A stretch of 64,000 nucleotides of DNA. It comes from Jiangella gansuensis DSM 44835. Its GTDB lineage: Bacteria > Actinomycetota > Actinomycetes > Jiangellales > Jiangellaceae. Made by a program: the position numbers and the translations under genes. The stretch's first letter is position 1. Each line of letters starts with the position of its first letter. Positions 17,070-25,007 of the stretch are shown here, piece by piece. Where the stretch lies: positions 372,001-436,000 of the forward strand of contig NZ_KI911782.1 of NCBI RefSeq assembly GCF_000515395.1, given 5' to 3'. The notes under the pieces were generated by a model, which was not told the DNA's origin, did not search any database, and saw nothing but the letters and a program-made list of their open reading frames with translations.

Positions 17070-18692
17070 TTACCGGCGGCGGCCGGAGAATGACGCGGAG
17101 AAAGCGCCCGCGGTGGTCGAGCGGCCGGACGCGGCGGTGGTGGTGCCCCGGCCCCGGCGCTGTGCGGCGCGGCCGGCGGCAGCCGCTTCGCTGCCGCCCG
17201 AGCGTGCGGTGCCGCCCGAGCGCGGGTTGCCGCCCGAGCGTGCATTGCCGCCCGAGCCGCGCGTCGAACCGCCACCCGAACGGCGACGGCGGCCGTTGCC
17301 GTTCCTGTTGCCGGTCCGCTCGCCGCGGGACAGCTGGGGCGCAGGTGTGTGGGCTACGGGCTCCACGAACGGCGCCTTCGGCCCGGTGAGCGCCTCGATG
17401 GCGGGGTCGCCCGCCGACACGCGCGAGATTACCGGCGTGATACCGGCCTGCCGGCAGAGCGTTCGCACGTCACCAGCCTGGTCCGGCGTCATGACGGTGA
17501 CGACGGCACCGTCCGCGCCGGCCCGGGCGGTGCGGCCCGAGCGGTGCAGGTACGCCTTGTGCTCGGCGGGCGGGTCGACGTGCACCACGAGGGCGACGTC
17601 GTCGACGTGGATGCCGCGCGCCGCGATGTCGGTGGCTACCAGGACACGGGCGGTGCCGGCCGAGAAGGCGGCGAGGTTGCGCTCACGCGCGCCCTGGCTG
17701 AGGTTGCCGTGCAGGTCGACCGCGGGGATGCCGGCGGCGGTGAGGCTCTTCGCGAGCTTCTTCGCGCCGTGCTTGGTGCGGGCGAACAGCAGCGTGCGGG
17801 TCTGTCCGGCGGCCAGTTCGCGCACCACCTGGCCCTTGTCGCCGGCAGGGACGGCCAGGACGTGATGGGTCATGGTGGAGACCGGCGCGACCGCGGGCGC
17901 CGTCGAGTGCATGACCGGGTTGGTCAGGTACCGCCGCACCAGTGTGTCCACGCCGTTGTCCAGGGTGGCCGAGAACAGCAGCCGCTGTGTGTCGCGCGGT
18001 GTGGTGTCGAGCAGTCGCTTGACCGCCGGCAGGAAGCCGAGGTCGGCCATGTGGTCGGCCTCGTCGAGCACTGTGACCTCGACCGAGCCCAGGTCACAGT
18101 GGCCCTGCGCGATGAGGTCCTCGAGCCGGCCCGGGCAGGCGATCAGGACGTCGACGCCGGCGCGGAGCGCGCGGGTCTGCGGTACCTGGCCGACGCCGCC
18201 GAAGACGGTGGTGGTGCGCAGGTTCATCGCGGCCGCGAGCGGCGCGAGGGCGGCCGCCACCTGGTTGGCCAGCTCGCGCGTGGGCACGAGCACGAGCGCG
18301 CGGGGGCGGCCGGGTCGCCGGGGCCGGTCGGACAGCGTCAGGCGGCTCACGGTCGGGACGGCGAACGCGATGGTCTTGCCGGAGCCGGTCTGGCCGCGCC
18401 CGAGTACGTCGCGGCCGGCGAGGGTGTCCGGGAGCGTGGCGGCCTGGATCGGGAACGGAGTGCTGACGCCGCCGTCCGCGAGGGCGGCGACGACGGCTGC
18501 CGGCACGCCGAGCTCGGCGAACGAGCGACCTTCGACTGCGGCGGCCGCCGGCCGGCCGGCCGGCGGTGCCGCGTCGATGGCGGCGGAGCTAGCGGTGGTC
18601 TCGCGGGCCGCCGCAGCGGGCTGCGGGGCGCGACGATTACGGGCACGACGGCGGGCGGAACCGCTCCGCGGCGTGCGGGTATCAGTGGGCAC
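17070..18692 (-). CDS. DEAD-box RNA helicase with RGG-rich tail
   Basis: 540 residues. After a basic, low-complexity N-terminus (~1-55) come the Q motif (FPIQAATLP), motif I GQTGSGKT (~100-107), PTRELANQ, DEADHMADLG, SAT (LLFSATLDN), and in the second RecA domain TDIAARGIH and HRSGRTARAG. The last ~90 residues are Arg/Gly/Ser-rich, an RNA-binding RGG-like tail. These enzymes unwind RNA in ribosome assembly, decay or cold adaptation. GTG 18692 has GGAAGG six bases ahead. A ~150-bp GC-rich leader lies upstream, a length seen in cold-regulated helicase mRNAs, though no defined motif is visible. Confidence 0.93.
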   Translation of the reverse strand: MPTDTRTPRSGSARRRARNRRAPQPAAAARETTASSAAIDAAPPAGRPAAAAVEGRSFAELGVPAAVVAALADGGVSTPFPIQAATLPDTLAGRDVLGRGQTGSGKTIAFAVPTVSRLTLSDRPRRPGRPRALVLVPTRELANQVAAALAPLAAAMNLRTTTVFGGVGQVPQTRALRAGVDVLIACPGRLEDLIAQGHCDLGSVEVTVLDEADHMADLGFLPAVKRLLDTTPRDTQRLLFSATLDNGVDTLVRRYLTNPVMHSTAPAVAPVSTMTHHVLAVPAGDKGQVVRELAAGQTRTLLFARTKHGAKKLAKSLTAAGIPAVDLHGNLSQGARERNLAAFSAGTARVLVATDIAARGIHVDDVALVVHVDPPAEHKAYLHRSGRTARAGADGAVVTVMTPDQAGDVRTLCRQAGITPVISRVSAGDPAIEALTGPKAPFVEPVAHTPAPQLSRGERTGNRNGNGRRRRSGGGSTRGSGGNARSGGNPRSGGTARSGGSEAAAAGRAAQRRGRGTTTAASGRSTTAGAFSASFSGRRR

Positions 18693-18862
18693 AGACGTCC
18701 TTCCAGGACGAGATGAGATTGGCCGGTCACGAACGGACGCCCACTCATTCTGGAAGGGGGAACCTGCGCCTGCTGACGGCGCGTCGCACTCGACCTCGGG
18801 GGCGTTTCGGCACGCCCCGTCGTCACACAGTCTGCCTTACCGGCCGCCGATGACCAAACGGC

Positions 18863-19957
18863 TCACGCCCGGTACTGCGCGGTGAGCGGGCACTTGAACG
18901 GGTCGCGGGCCTGCAATCCCACGTCGTTCAGATAGCGGACGACCACCCGGTAGGAGTCGAACAGGCTGGTCTCGGTGTAGGTGATCTTGTGTTTGGCGCA
19001 GAACTCTCGCACGATCGGCTGCGCCCGCCGCAGGTTCGGCCGCGGCATGCTCGGGAACAGGTGGTGTTCGACCTGGTAGTTCAGCCCGCCCATGGCGAGG
19101 TCGGTGAGCACGCCGCCGTGGATGTTGCGCGACATCAGCACCTGGCGGCGCAGGAAGTCGATCTTCATGGAGGCCGGGACGATCGGCATGCCCTTGTGGT
19201 TGGGCGCGAACGAACCGCCCAGCAGCAGGCCGAAGAGCCCCAGCTGGACGCCGAGGAACGCCAGCGCCTTCCCCGGCGGTAGGACGACGAACAGCGCGGT
19301 CAGGTAGCCACTGAGGCGGACGCCGACGAACAGCGCCTCGACCCAACGGTGCTTGAGCCGCTCGCGGCGCATGATGGTCTGGATGCTCACCACGTGCAGG
19401 TGCAGGCCCTCGAGCAGGAGCAGCGGGAAGAAGAAGTACCCCTGCCGGTTGGCCAGCCAGGCGGTGAGTCCGCGGCGGCGCTCAAGCGCCGCAGGCGAGA
19501 ACGCCAGCACGCCGGGCGCGATGTCCGGGTCGGCGCCTTCCTTGTTGGGGTTGAGGTGGTGGCGGGTGTGCTTGCGCATCCACCAGCCGTAGCTCAGCCC
19601 GGTGAAGAGGCCGGACAGGACCCGGCCGGTCCATTCGTTCCAGCGGTGCGAGGCGAAGATCTGCCGGTGCGCGCTCTCGTGCCCGAGGAACCCGAACTGG
19701 GCCAACACGACCGCGAGACCCGCGGCGAGGAAGAGCTGGTACCAGGAGTCACCCAGCAGGGCGAAGCCCACCCAGATGCCGACGAACGCCGCCACAGAAC
19801 CGATCATCAAAGACCAGTAAAAGCCGTACCGGCGCTTCAACAGTCCGGCCGACTGGATGATGCGCGATAACTCGGCATAGGCGCTCACGTGCCGCTCGCG
19901 CGGCGAGGCGCCCGCCAGAATCGGCCCGTCGGCGGAGGTCAGCGTCGTCTGTGTCAT
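18863..19957 (-). CDS. Membrane fatty-acid (acyl-CoA/lipid) desaturase
   Basis: 364 residues. Three histidine boxes of front-end/acyl-lipid desaturases are present: HESAHRQ (H93, H97), HTRHH (H130-H134) and NYQVEHHLFP (~300), which bind the di-iron centre; the QxxHH third box suggests a front-end or DesA3-like enzyme. Membrane spans flank the boxes (FYWSLMIGSVAAFVGIWVGFALL, WYQLFLAAGLAVVLAQFGFL). It introduces a double bond into membrane acyl chains using O2 and electrons from a ferredoxin or reductase partner. ATG 19957 starts the conserved protein. It follows a response regulator/kinase pair on the same strand after 184 bp. Confidence 0.9.
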   Translation of the reverse strand: MTQTTLTSADGPILAGASPRERHVSAYAELSRIIQSAGLLKRRYGFYWSLMIGSVAAFVGIWVGFALLGDSWYQLFLAAGLAVVLAQFGFLGHESAHRQIFASHRWNEWTGRVLSGLFTGLSYGWWMRKHTRHHLNPNKEGADPDIAPGVLAFSPAALERRRGLTAWLANRQGYFFFPLLLLEGLHLHVVSIQTIMRRERLKHRWVEALFVGVRLSGYLTALFVVLPPGKALAFLGVQLGLFGLLLGGSFAPNHKGMPIVPASMKIDFLRRQVLMSRNIHGGVLTDLAMGGLNYQVEHHLFPSMPRPNLRRAQPIVREFCAKHKITYTETSLFDSYRVVVRYLNDVGLQARDPFKCPLTAQYRA

Positions 19958-20140
19958 CCGTGGGTCACCGTTCTGTCGGGGGTGGCCGCGAAGGCCGGGA
20001 CGTCGTGGGCACGGTCGCGCGTGGCTCCACCGGCGACGGAACCCTGGCGCTCGGAGCATACCCGTCATGTCGGGCGATCATGCCGACGACGATGTTCGGC
20101 CTGGCCGCAGCGGTGGCCGGCGCCCGGCTCGATGCGCAGG

Positions 20141-21355
20141 TCAACGGGCGGCGGGGAAGGTCAGGGTGACGGTGGCTCCGTCGCCTGGGCGTCCGTCGAT
20201 GACCATCGACCCGTCGTGGGCGTGAACCACCTCGTCCACCAGTGCCAGGCCGAGCCCGAGGCGGTGGCCGTTGCCGTTCGCGCCCGGGCCGCGGCGGAAC
20301 CGTTGAGTCAGTTCGGCGGCCAGTTGCGGGTCGAGCCCGACGCCGTTGTCGATGACGCTGATGCGCGCGTGGCCGTCGTCGCCGGTGAGGCTGATGGTGA
20401 CAGTACCGCCGCGCTCCACGTGGTCCATGGCGTTGTCCACGAGGGCGGCGACGGCGCGGCGCAGGGCGCTGGGCACGCCGGACACGACGTGCTTGCCGTC
20501 CGGTGCGGCGTCGACGACGATGTCCACCCCGGCCTCGTCGGCGGTGGCGGAGAAGGAGTCCTTGATCTGCGTCGCCACCCGGGCCAGGTCGACGGGCTGT
20601 CGCGCCTCCGGGCGGTACTGCAGTTCGGCGGAGAGCAGCATGTCGTTGACGATGTCGGTGAGCACGCGGGCATCCTCGACCAGCTGGGTGATCTCCTGCC
20701 GCTGGTCGTCGTCGGTGACGGGGCCGCGCTCCAGCAGTTGGGCGCGCGTGTGCAGGATGGCCAGCGGGGTGCGCAGCTCGTGGCTGGCGTCGGCCACGAA
20801 CCGTCGTTGTGACGTCAGCGCGTCACCAAGCGGCCGCACCGCGCGGCGGGCCACCAGCCAGCCCAGCCCGGCCGCCGCCAGGACCCCGATGGCACCCACC
20901 AGGATGGACAGGCGGGCCAGCCGCTCGGTCTCCTCCTGCTGCTCGACGAAGCTGGTGACGGCCGCGGCCCGGACGCCGTCGGTCTCGGCCACATAGGCGA
21001 AGAACGGCGTGTCGCAGGCTTCGAACTCGGTGCCGCCGGCCGGGAGGCTCTCGACGGTGGCTTCGAACGCCGCCTGGTCGCACCCTTCCGGCAACGGGTC
21101 GATCGTCAGCGGCTGGGCCGCCGACGGGTCGTAGCCCTTCGGGTTCGCGATCTTGTCCTGGAGCTTGTGCTCGGTGGCTTCGCGCCGTTCCTGCAGGCTG
21201 ATGGAGTACACCAGGGCGATGACGGCGGCGACGACGACCGCCGCCGCGATCCCGGTCTGGACGGCGACGACGATCGATGCCCGCCGCAGCAGCCGTCGGT
21301 CGGACGGTGCGGACGGTGGACGGCGGCCCTGCTGGCCGCGACGGCGCCAGCTCAA
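20141..21355 (-). CDS. Sensor histidine kinase (OmpR-partner type)
   Basis: 404 residues: two membrane segments (~residues 25-48 and ~152-174) bracket an extracellular sensor domain with two cysteines (EGCDQ, FEACDTP) that could pair. Then a short HAMP-like linker, the H-box FVADASHELRTPLAILH with phospho-accepting His, an N-box DNAMDHV, and G-boxes DNGVGLDP and RLGLGLALVDEVV. The likely start is TTG 21355, which overlaps the regulator stop (TTGA); a later start would cut the N-terminal basic region before the first membrane span. The signal is unknown; the gene order regulator-kinase-desaturase suggests membrane state. Confidence 0.87.
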   Translation of the reverse strand: MSWRRRGQQGRRPPSAPSDRRLLRRASIVVAVQTGIAAAVVVAAVIALVYSISLQERREATEHKLQDKIANPKGYDPSAAQPLTIDPLPEGCDQAAFEATVESLPAGGTEFEACDTPFFAYVAETDGVRAAAVTSFVEQQEETERLARLSILVGAIGVLAAAGLGWLVARRAVRPLGDALTSQRRFVADASHELRTPLAILHTRAQLLERGPVTDDDQRQEITQLVEDARVLTDIVNDMLLSAELQYRPEARQPVDLARVATQIKDSFSATADEAGVDIVVDAAPDGKHVVSGVPSALRRAVAALVDNAMDHVERGGTVTISLTGDDGHARISVIDNGVGLDPQLAAELTQRFRRGPGANGNGHRLGLGLALVDEVVHAHDGSMVIDGRPGDGATVTLTFPAAR

Positions 21356-22023
21356 GCGGATCCCATCTGATAGCCGAGGCCGTGGACGGTCCTGATGATG
21401 TCCCGGCCGAGTTTCCTGCGCAGATAGTAGACATAGGTGTCCACGGCACCGGGGCTGTCCGCGTCCTGGAACACCAGCCGCCGCAGCTCGTCGCGGGTGA
21501 ACACCTGGGTGCGGTGTGCGGCGAACAGGTGCAACAGTTCGCATTCCCGGCCGGACAGCTCGATCGGTGCGGCGGTGCCGCCGGCCACCCGCCGCGACGT
21601 GACGTCCAGGTACCGCTCGCCGAGGTCCAGCCGGGTCGAGGTGTCGGTGTGCCGCCGCAACAGCGCGCGCAGCCGGGCCAGGAGTTCGTCGATCTCGAAC
21701 GGTTTGACGACGTAGTCCTCGGCGCCGGCGTCCAGGCCCTCGACGCGGTCGTCGGTGGTGCCGCGCGCCGTGAGCACCAGCATGGGCGTCGTGACCCCGC
21801 GCGAGCGCAGTTTGCGGATCAGGTCGACGCCCTCGATGGCCGGCAGCCCGCGGTCGATGACCATGACGTCGAACTGGCTCGTCAGCGCCTGGTGCAGGCC
21901 GGTGTGGCCGTCCCGCGCGACGGTGACGTCGTAGCCCTCGGCGGTGAACAGCCGGCCGAGCAGGTCCGACAGCTTGGTGTCGTCCTCGACCAGCAGGAGC
22001 CGGTGGCGGCGGTCCGCTGTCAT
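21352..22023 (-). CDS. OmpR-family response regulator
   Basis: 223 residues. Receiver domain: acidic pocket E13/D14, phospho-acceptor Asp57 in VIDRGLPAIEG, Thr85 and Lys107 in YVVKPFE. Winged helix: LSGRECELLHLFAAH, FTRDELRRLVF and VDTYVYYLRRKLG. It passes the kinase signal to promoters. ATG 22023 is the first start in front of the receiver. Two tandem 11-bp repeats just upstream (22046-22067) look like its own binding site, so autoregulation is likely. Translationally coupled to the kinase. Confidence 0.92.
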   Translation of the reverse strand: MTADRRHRLLLVEDDTKLSDLLGRLFTAEGYDVTVARDGHTGLHQALTSQFDVMVIDRGLPAIEGVDLIRKLRSRGVTTPMLVLTARGTTDDRVEGLDAGAEDYVVKPFEIDELLARLRALLRRHTDTSTRLDLGERYLDVTSRRVAGGTAAPIELSGRECELLHLFAAHRTQVFTRDELRRLVFQDADSPGAVDTYVYYLRRKLGRDIIRTVHGLGYQMGSA

Positions 22024-22045
22024 GACCTCGATGGTCCCACGGGTG

Positions 22046-22067
22046 CTCTGAGGTTCCTCTGAGATTC
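22046..22067 (-). promoter_or_regulatory. Tandem 11-bp repeats, OmpR-type operator
   Basis: CTCTGAGGTTC (22046-22056) directly followed by CTCTGAGATTC (22057-22067): two 11-bp direct repeats, 10/11 identical, 23 bp upstream of the response regulator start. One-turn tandem repeats are the standard site for OmpR/PhoB dimers. Confidence 0.6.
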
Positions 22068-22213
22068 GCTCTCGACGATGGAACGTGCTGGTGACCTGGG
22101 CTTTGCGGCGCACGCGGTGGGTGATCGCCACCGGCCGACATCGCGGCGGACGCGTCCTGCGTCTACAGGTGTGAAGCCGGTCGCCTACGAGGCATCGGCG
22201 CAGGGAGGCTGAT

Positions 22214-22900
22214 ATGCGCACTGGTCGCGAGATCGACGTCGTGCCCGCGGGTGAGGACGATCTGCGGCACACTGCGGAGCTGCACGTGACGGAGCTCCCG
22301 CATGGGTTGTTCCCGCGACTCGGCGACGGGTTCGTCCGCCGTTGGCACGGCGCACACCTGGCGTCGCCTCACGGCGTGCTGCTCGTCGCCACCCGCGGCG
22401 ACGAGGTGGTCGGTTTCGTTCTGGGCACCACCGACCGGCCCGCCAACGTGTCGTGGATCATCGGGCACCACCGCCGCGAGCTGGTGATGGCGGCCCTCGG
22501 CAGCCTGGTCACCCGCCCCGGAGTGGCGGCGGGGTTCGTCCGCACCCGAGGGCTGCGTTACCTGCGCCGGCTGTTCGGGCGCAGCGCGGCGCCGGCCAGG
22601 GTGGCCGGCCAGGGGGGCGTCCCGGAGGCGGACTTCGCGTCCATCGCCGTGCTCGAGGCGGTCGTCGTCGCTCCCGGTGCACGCGGGGAGGGCATCGGCA
22701 CAGCCCTGGTCGAGGCGTTGCTGCGCGTCGTGGCGGCGGCCGGTGCGGAACGGACCGAGCTGGTGACGAAGGCCGGCGCAGCGGGCGCGGCCGGGTTCTA
22801 CGAGCGGGCCGGCTGGCACCGGGTGGGCGGTCACGTCGACCGTGACGGCGACGAGGTGCTGACGTTCCGCATCGACCCGAGGTTCGTGCGGGCTCGATGA
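22214..22900 (+). CDS. GNAT-family N-acetyltransferase
   Basis: 228 residues. The acetyl-CoA motif A reads LEAVVVAPGARGEGIGTALVEALL (around residue 155; R/QxxGxG/A = RGEGIG) and motif B GAAGFYERAGWHRVG follows; the N-terminal half has the GVLLVATRGDEVVGFVLG strand pair. An insert of ~50 residues with a basic helix (RTRGLRYLRRLFGRS) lies between strands. The acceptor substrate cannot be told. GGGAGG precedes ATG 22214. It overlaps the next gene by ATGA, so the two are made together. Confidence 0.88.
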   Translation: MRTGREIDVVPAGEDDLRHTAELHVTELPHGLFPRLGDGFVRRWHGAHLASPHGVLLVATRGDEVVGFVLGTTDRPANVSWIIGHHRRELVMAALGSLVTRPGVAAGFVRTRGLRYLRRLFGRSAAPARVAGQGGVPEADFASIAVLEAVVVAPGARGEGIGTALVEALLRVVAAAGAERTELVTKAGAAGAAGFYERAGWHRVGGHVDRDGDEVLTFRIDPRFVRAR

Positions 22901-23886
22901 CTCGACGTACCACCCGGCGCGCGTTCCTCGCCGGCGGGCTCGCCGCCGCTGCAGTAGCGGCCTGCGGCACCGAGCCGCAGACACAGCCGCGCACGATCCG
23001 CACACCCGATCCGGCACCCAAACTGCCGGCAGGTCCGGTACCTGAGCCCCCGTTACCGGTACCGGACCTGTCGGCGACCCAGCCATGGGAGCCATCCGCG
23101 GGAGAGATCGCGCCCGAGATCAAGGTGGCTGCTGTCCGGGTCATCGAGGCGCTGGGCAACGCGCCCGACGGTGCCGCCCCACCCACGCAGCGGCTCACGG
23201 CGGCGGGTGCCGAGCCGCGGCTCGCCGCTGCCGCCGGCCCGCTCGTGCCCCCGTCGGTGCCGTCCACCGTCGCGGTCGTCTACCCCCAGTACGGCGGGCT
23301 GGAGCGGTCAACCGCCAGCGTCATGGCCGTGACCGAGCAGACCTGGGTGGTCGACCGCGCCCTGGTGAGCCGCAGCGTCACCGTCGACGTGCGGCTGAAG
23401 CGCGGCTCCGCCGGCTGGCTGGTCGACCAGCTGCTGCCGGCCGAGGTGATCGACCGGGCGGCGCTGACGCTCGACGGTGCGGCGGCGCAGCTGGCCGCCA
23501 GCCCGCGGGTCCACCTGCCGGATGCCGCGGTGGCGGATCTGGCCGCGGGCATCGTGGACGCGCGGGTGGTCGCCTCGCTGCTCGAGCTCGCCGCGACCTA
23601 CGAGCTGTCGGTGTCGGTGTTCCGCGCCGGACACCCGGAGAACGTCTTCGGCACGGACCGCACCAGCAACCACACTCGCGGCCGGGCCGTGGACATCTGG
23701 GCCGTCGACGGTGTTCCGGTGGTGACCATGGGGCTGGACGACCCCCTCCTGCTCGGCTTCCTCGACGCCGTACGGTCCACGGGCAGTGACGAGATCGGTG
23801 GCCCGGTCGACCCGGACGGGCCCGGTGGGAAGCACTTCGCCGACGACCTCCACCGGGACCACGTCCACCTGGGCTTCGAGCGGTGA
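22897..23886 (+). CDS. Tat-exported lipoprotein with M15 peptidase-like zinc site
   Basis: 329 residues. N-terminus MTRRTTRRAFLAGG is a twin-arginine signal, with lipobox VAAC (Cys23), followed by a Pro-rich spacer (25-65). Residues ~70-190 form a TolB/ketosteroid-like beta domain of unknown role. The C-terminus resembles D-Ala-D-Ala metallopeptidases of the M15/hedgehog fold: SNHTRGRAVDIW (His259, Asp266) and DHVHLGF (Asp321/His324). This is the HxxxxxxD...HxH zinc pattern, so a cell-envelope peptidoglycan peptidase or an inactive relative is plausible. Whether it is active is uncertain because the usual catalytic Glu/Asp could not be placed firmly. Confidence 0.65.
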   Translation: MTRRTTRRAFLAGGLAAAAVAACGTEPQTQPRTIRTPDPAPKLPAGPVPEPPLPVPDLSATQPWEPSAGEIAPEIKVAAVRVIEALGNAPDGAAPPTQRLTAAGAEPRLAAAAGPLVPPSVPSTVAVVYPQYGGLERSTASVMAVTEQTWVVDRALVSRSVTVDVRLKRGSAGWLVDQLLPAEVIDRAALTLDGAAAQLAASPRVHLPDAAVADLAAGIVDARVVASLLELAATYELSVSVFRAGHPENVFGTDRTSNHTRGRAVDIWAVDGVPVVTMGLDDPLLLGFLDAVRSTGSDEIGGPVDPDGPGGKHFADDLHRDHVHLGFER

Positions 23887-24283
23887 GGACGGACATTGCA
23901 CGTGCCGTGCGCCATCGGAGCCGGCGCGAGCCCGGCGAGGAAACGATCAGGTGACCGTTCGCGGCGAATTGGCGTGTCGGGGTCGTCTGATCGTTTCGTG
24001 TCCACATGCTGGAGGTGATCAGGTGCCCGACCCGCGTTGTCCCCGGGTGCTGTCGTCACCTGATCGTCGCCACGGACCCGATCAGACGACACATCGACGA
24101 TCAGGTGGGACACCGCCGGCACGGGCAGAGCGCGCCGCGTCGCGCCGGACACACTCACCCGAACCGGCGGTGCCCATCGCCACGCCGGGCGGCACCCATG
24201 TCGTCACCCGCGGTGGCGGCCGACGCCTGTGTGGCCGGACTGGCCGGACCCGTCCGTGAGGCCGCATATGTGATCCTGGTGCC
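23887..24283. other. 397-bp gene-free region
   Basis: Contains copy 2 of the 166-bp palindromic element (23942-24108). The remaining sequence up to the gluconokinase GTG has no supported reading frame; I see no clear promoter. Confidence 0.6.
23942..24108 (-). repeat. 166-bp palindromic element, copy 2 (inverted)
   Basis: The reverse complement aligns end to end with 16637-16802, starting CCACCTGATCGTCGATGTGT and ending GGTCACCTGATCGTT. The central loop between the first two hairpins is the most diverged part; the stems and the CAGCATGTGGACACGAAACG stretch are kept. Compensating stem conservation suggests that structure matters. Confidence 0.82.
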
Positions 24284-24799
24284 GTGAACACAGTGCCGCA
24301 CCTCGTCGTCATGGGCGTGTCCGGATCCGGCAAGACGACGGTCGCGCGGCGACTGGCCGAGGTCCTGGACCGCCCGTTCGCCGAGGCCGACGACTTCCAC
24401 CCGCCGGCCAACGTGGCGAAGATGGCCGCCGGTACACCACTCACCGACGAGGACCGCTGGCCGTGGCTCGAGATCGTGCGCGACTGGCTGTCCGAGCAGA
24501 CCAAGGCCGGCCACAGCGCCGTCGTCACGTGCTCGGCACTGCGCCGCGCCTACCGTGACGTGCTGCGCGAGGCAGCCGGTCCGGTGCGGTTCGTGCACCT
24601 GGACGGCGACCCCGAGCTGATCGCCGAGCGGATGCGGCATCGGAAGGGGCACTTCATGCCGCCTGTGCTGCTGCGCTCGCAACTGGACACCCTGGAACCC
24701 CTGGAGCCCGACGAGGACGGCGTGCGGATCCCCGTCACCGGAACGCCGGACGAAATCGTCGAAGATGCGCTGAAACAGCTGAATCAGCTCGACCCGTGA
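24284..24799 (+). CDS. gntK: Gluconokinase
   Basis: 171 residues, the normal size of GntK-type gluconokinases, which make 6-phosphogluconate from gluconate and ATP. Walker A GVSGSGKTT (residues ~11-19), FAEADDFHPPANVAKMAAGTPLTDEDRWPWL (the gluconate-binding region) and CSALRRAYRDVLR are diagnostic; HMPPVLLRSQ-like FMPPVLLRSQLDTLE and a final P.EIVE helix follow. It starts at GTG and stands alone here, without a gluconate permease or GntR regulator nearby. Confidence 0.92.
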   Translation: MNTVPHLVVMGVSGSGKTTVARRLAEVLDRPFAEADDFHPPANVAKMAAGTPLTDEDRWPWLEIVRDWLSEQTKAGHSAVVTCSALRRAYRDVLREAAGPVRFVHLDGDPELIAERMRHRKGHFMPPVLLRSQLDTLEPLEPDEDGVRIPVTGTPDEIVEDALKQLNQLDP

Positions 24800-25007
24800 C
24801 GTATGTGACGGTTTCAACCGATGCGCATGCCGGGTATATGGGGGCGGCGGGCAGGGCGCGGCGGGTCGAGTCTCCGCTCGCGGGGGTGGCGGAGAAGCAT
24901 CGCTGCGCCGTGCCCGCGCCCCGGTGCGGAACTAAGGTGGATGGTCCGGCCGTCTTCTCCTGTGACGGAAGCACGCCCAAACCAGCGCAACTCAGCATCG
25001 AAAGCAG

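Noticed and set aside
20141-22141. A 666-codon version of the histidine kinase
   Set aside because: The first 260 codons are an out-of-frame reading of the response regulator; the TTG overlap at 21355 gives a normal kinase.
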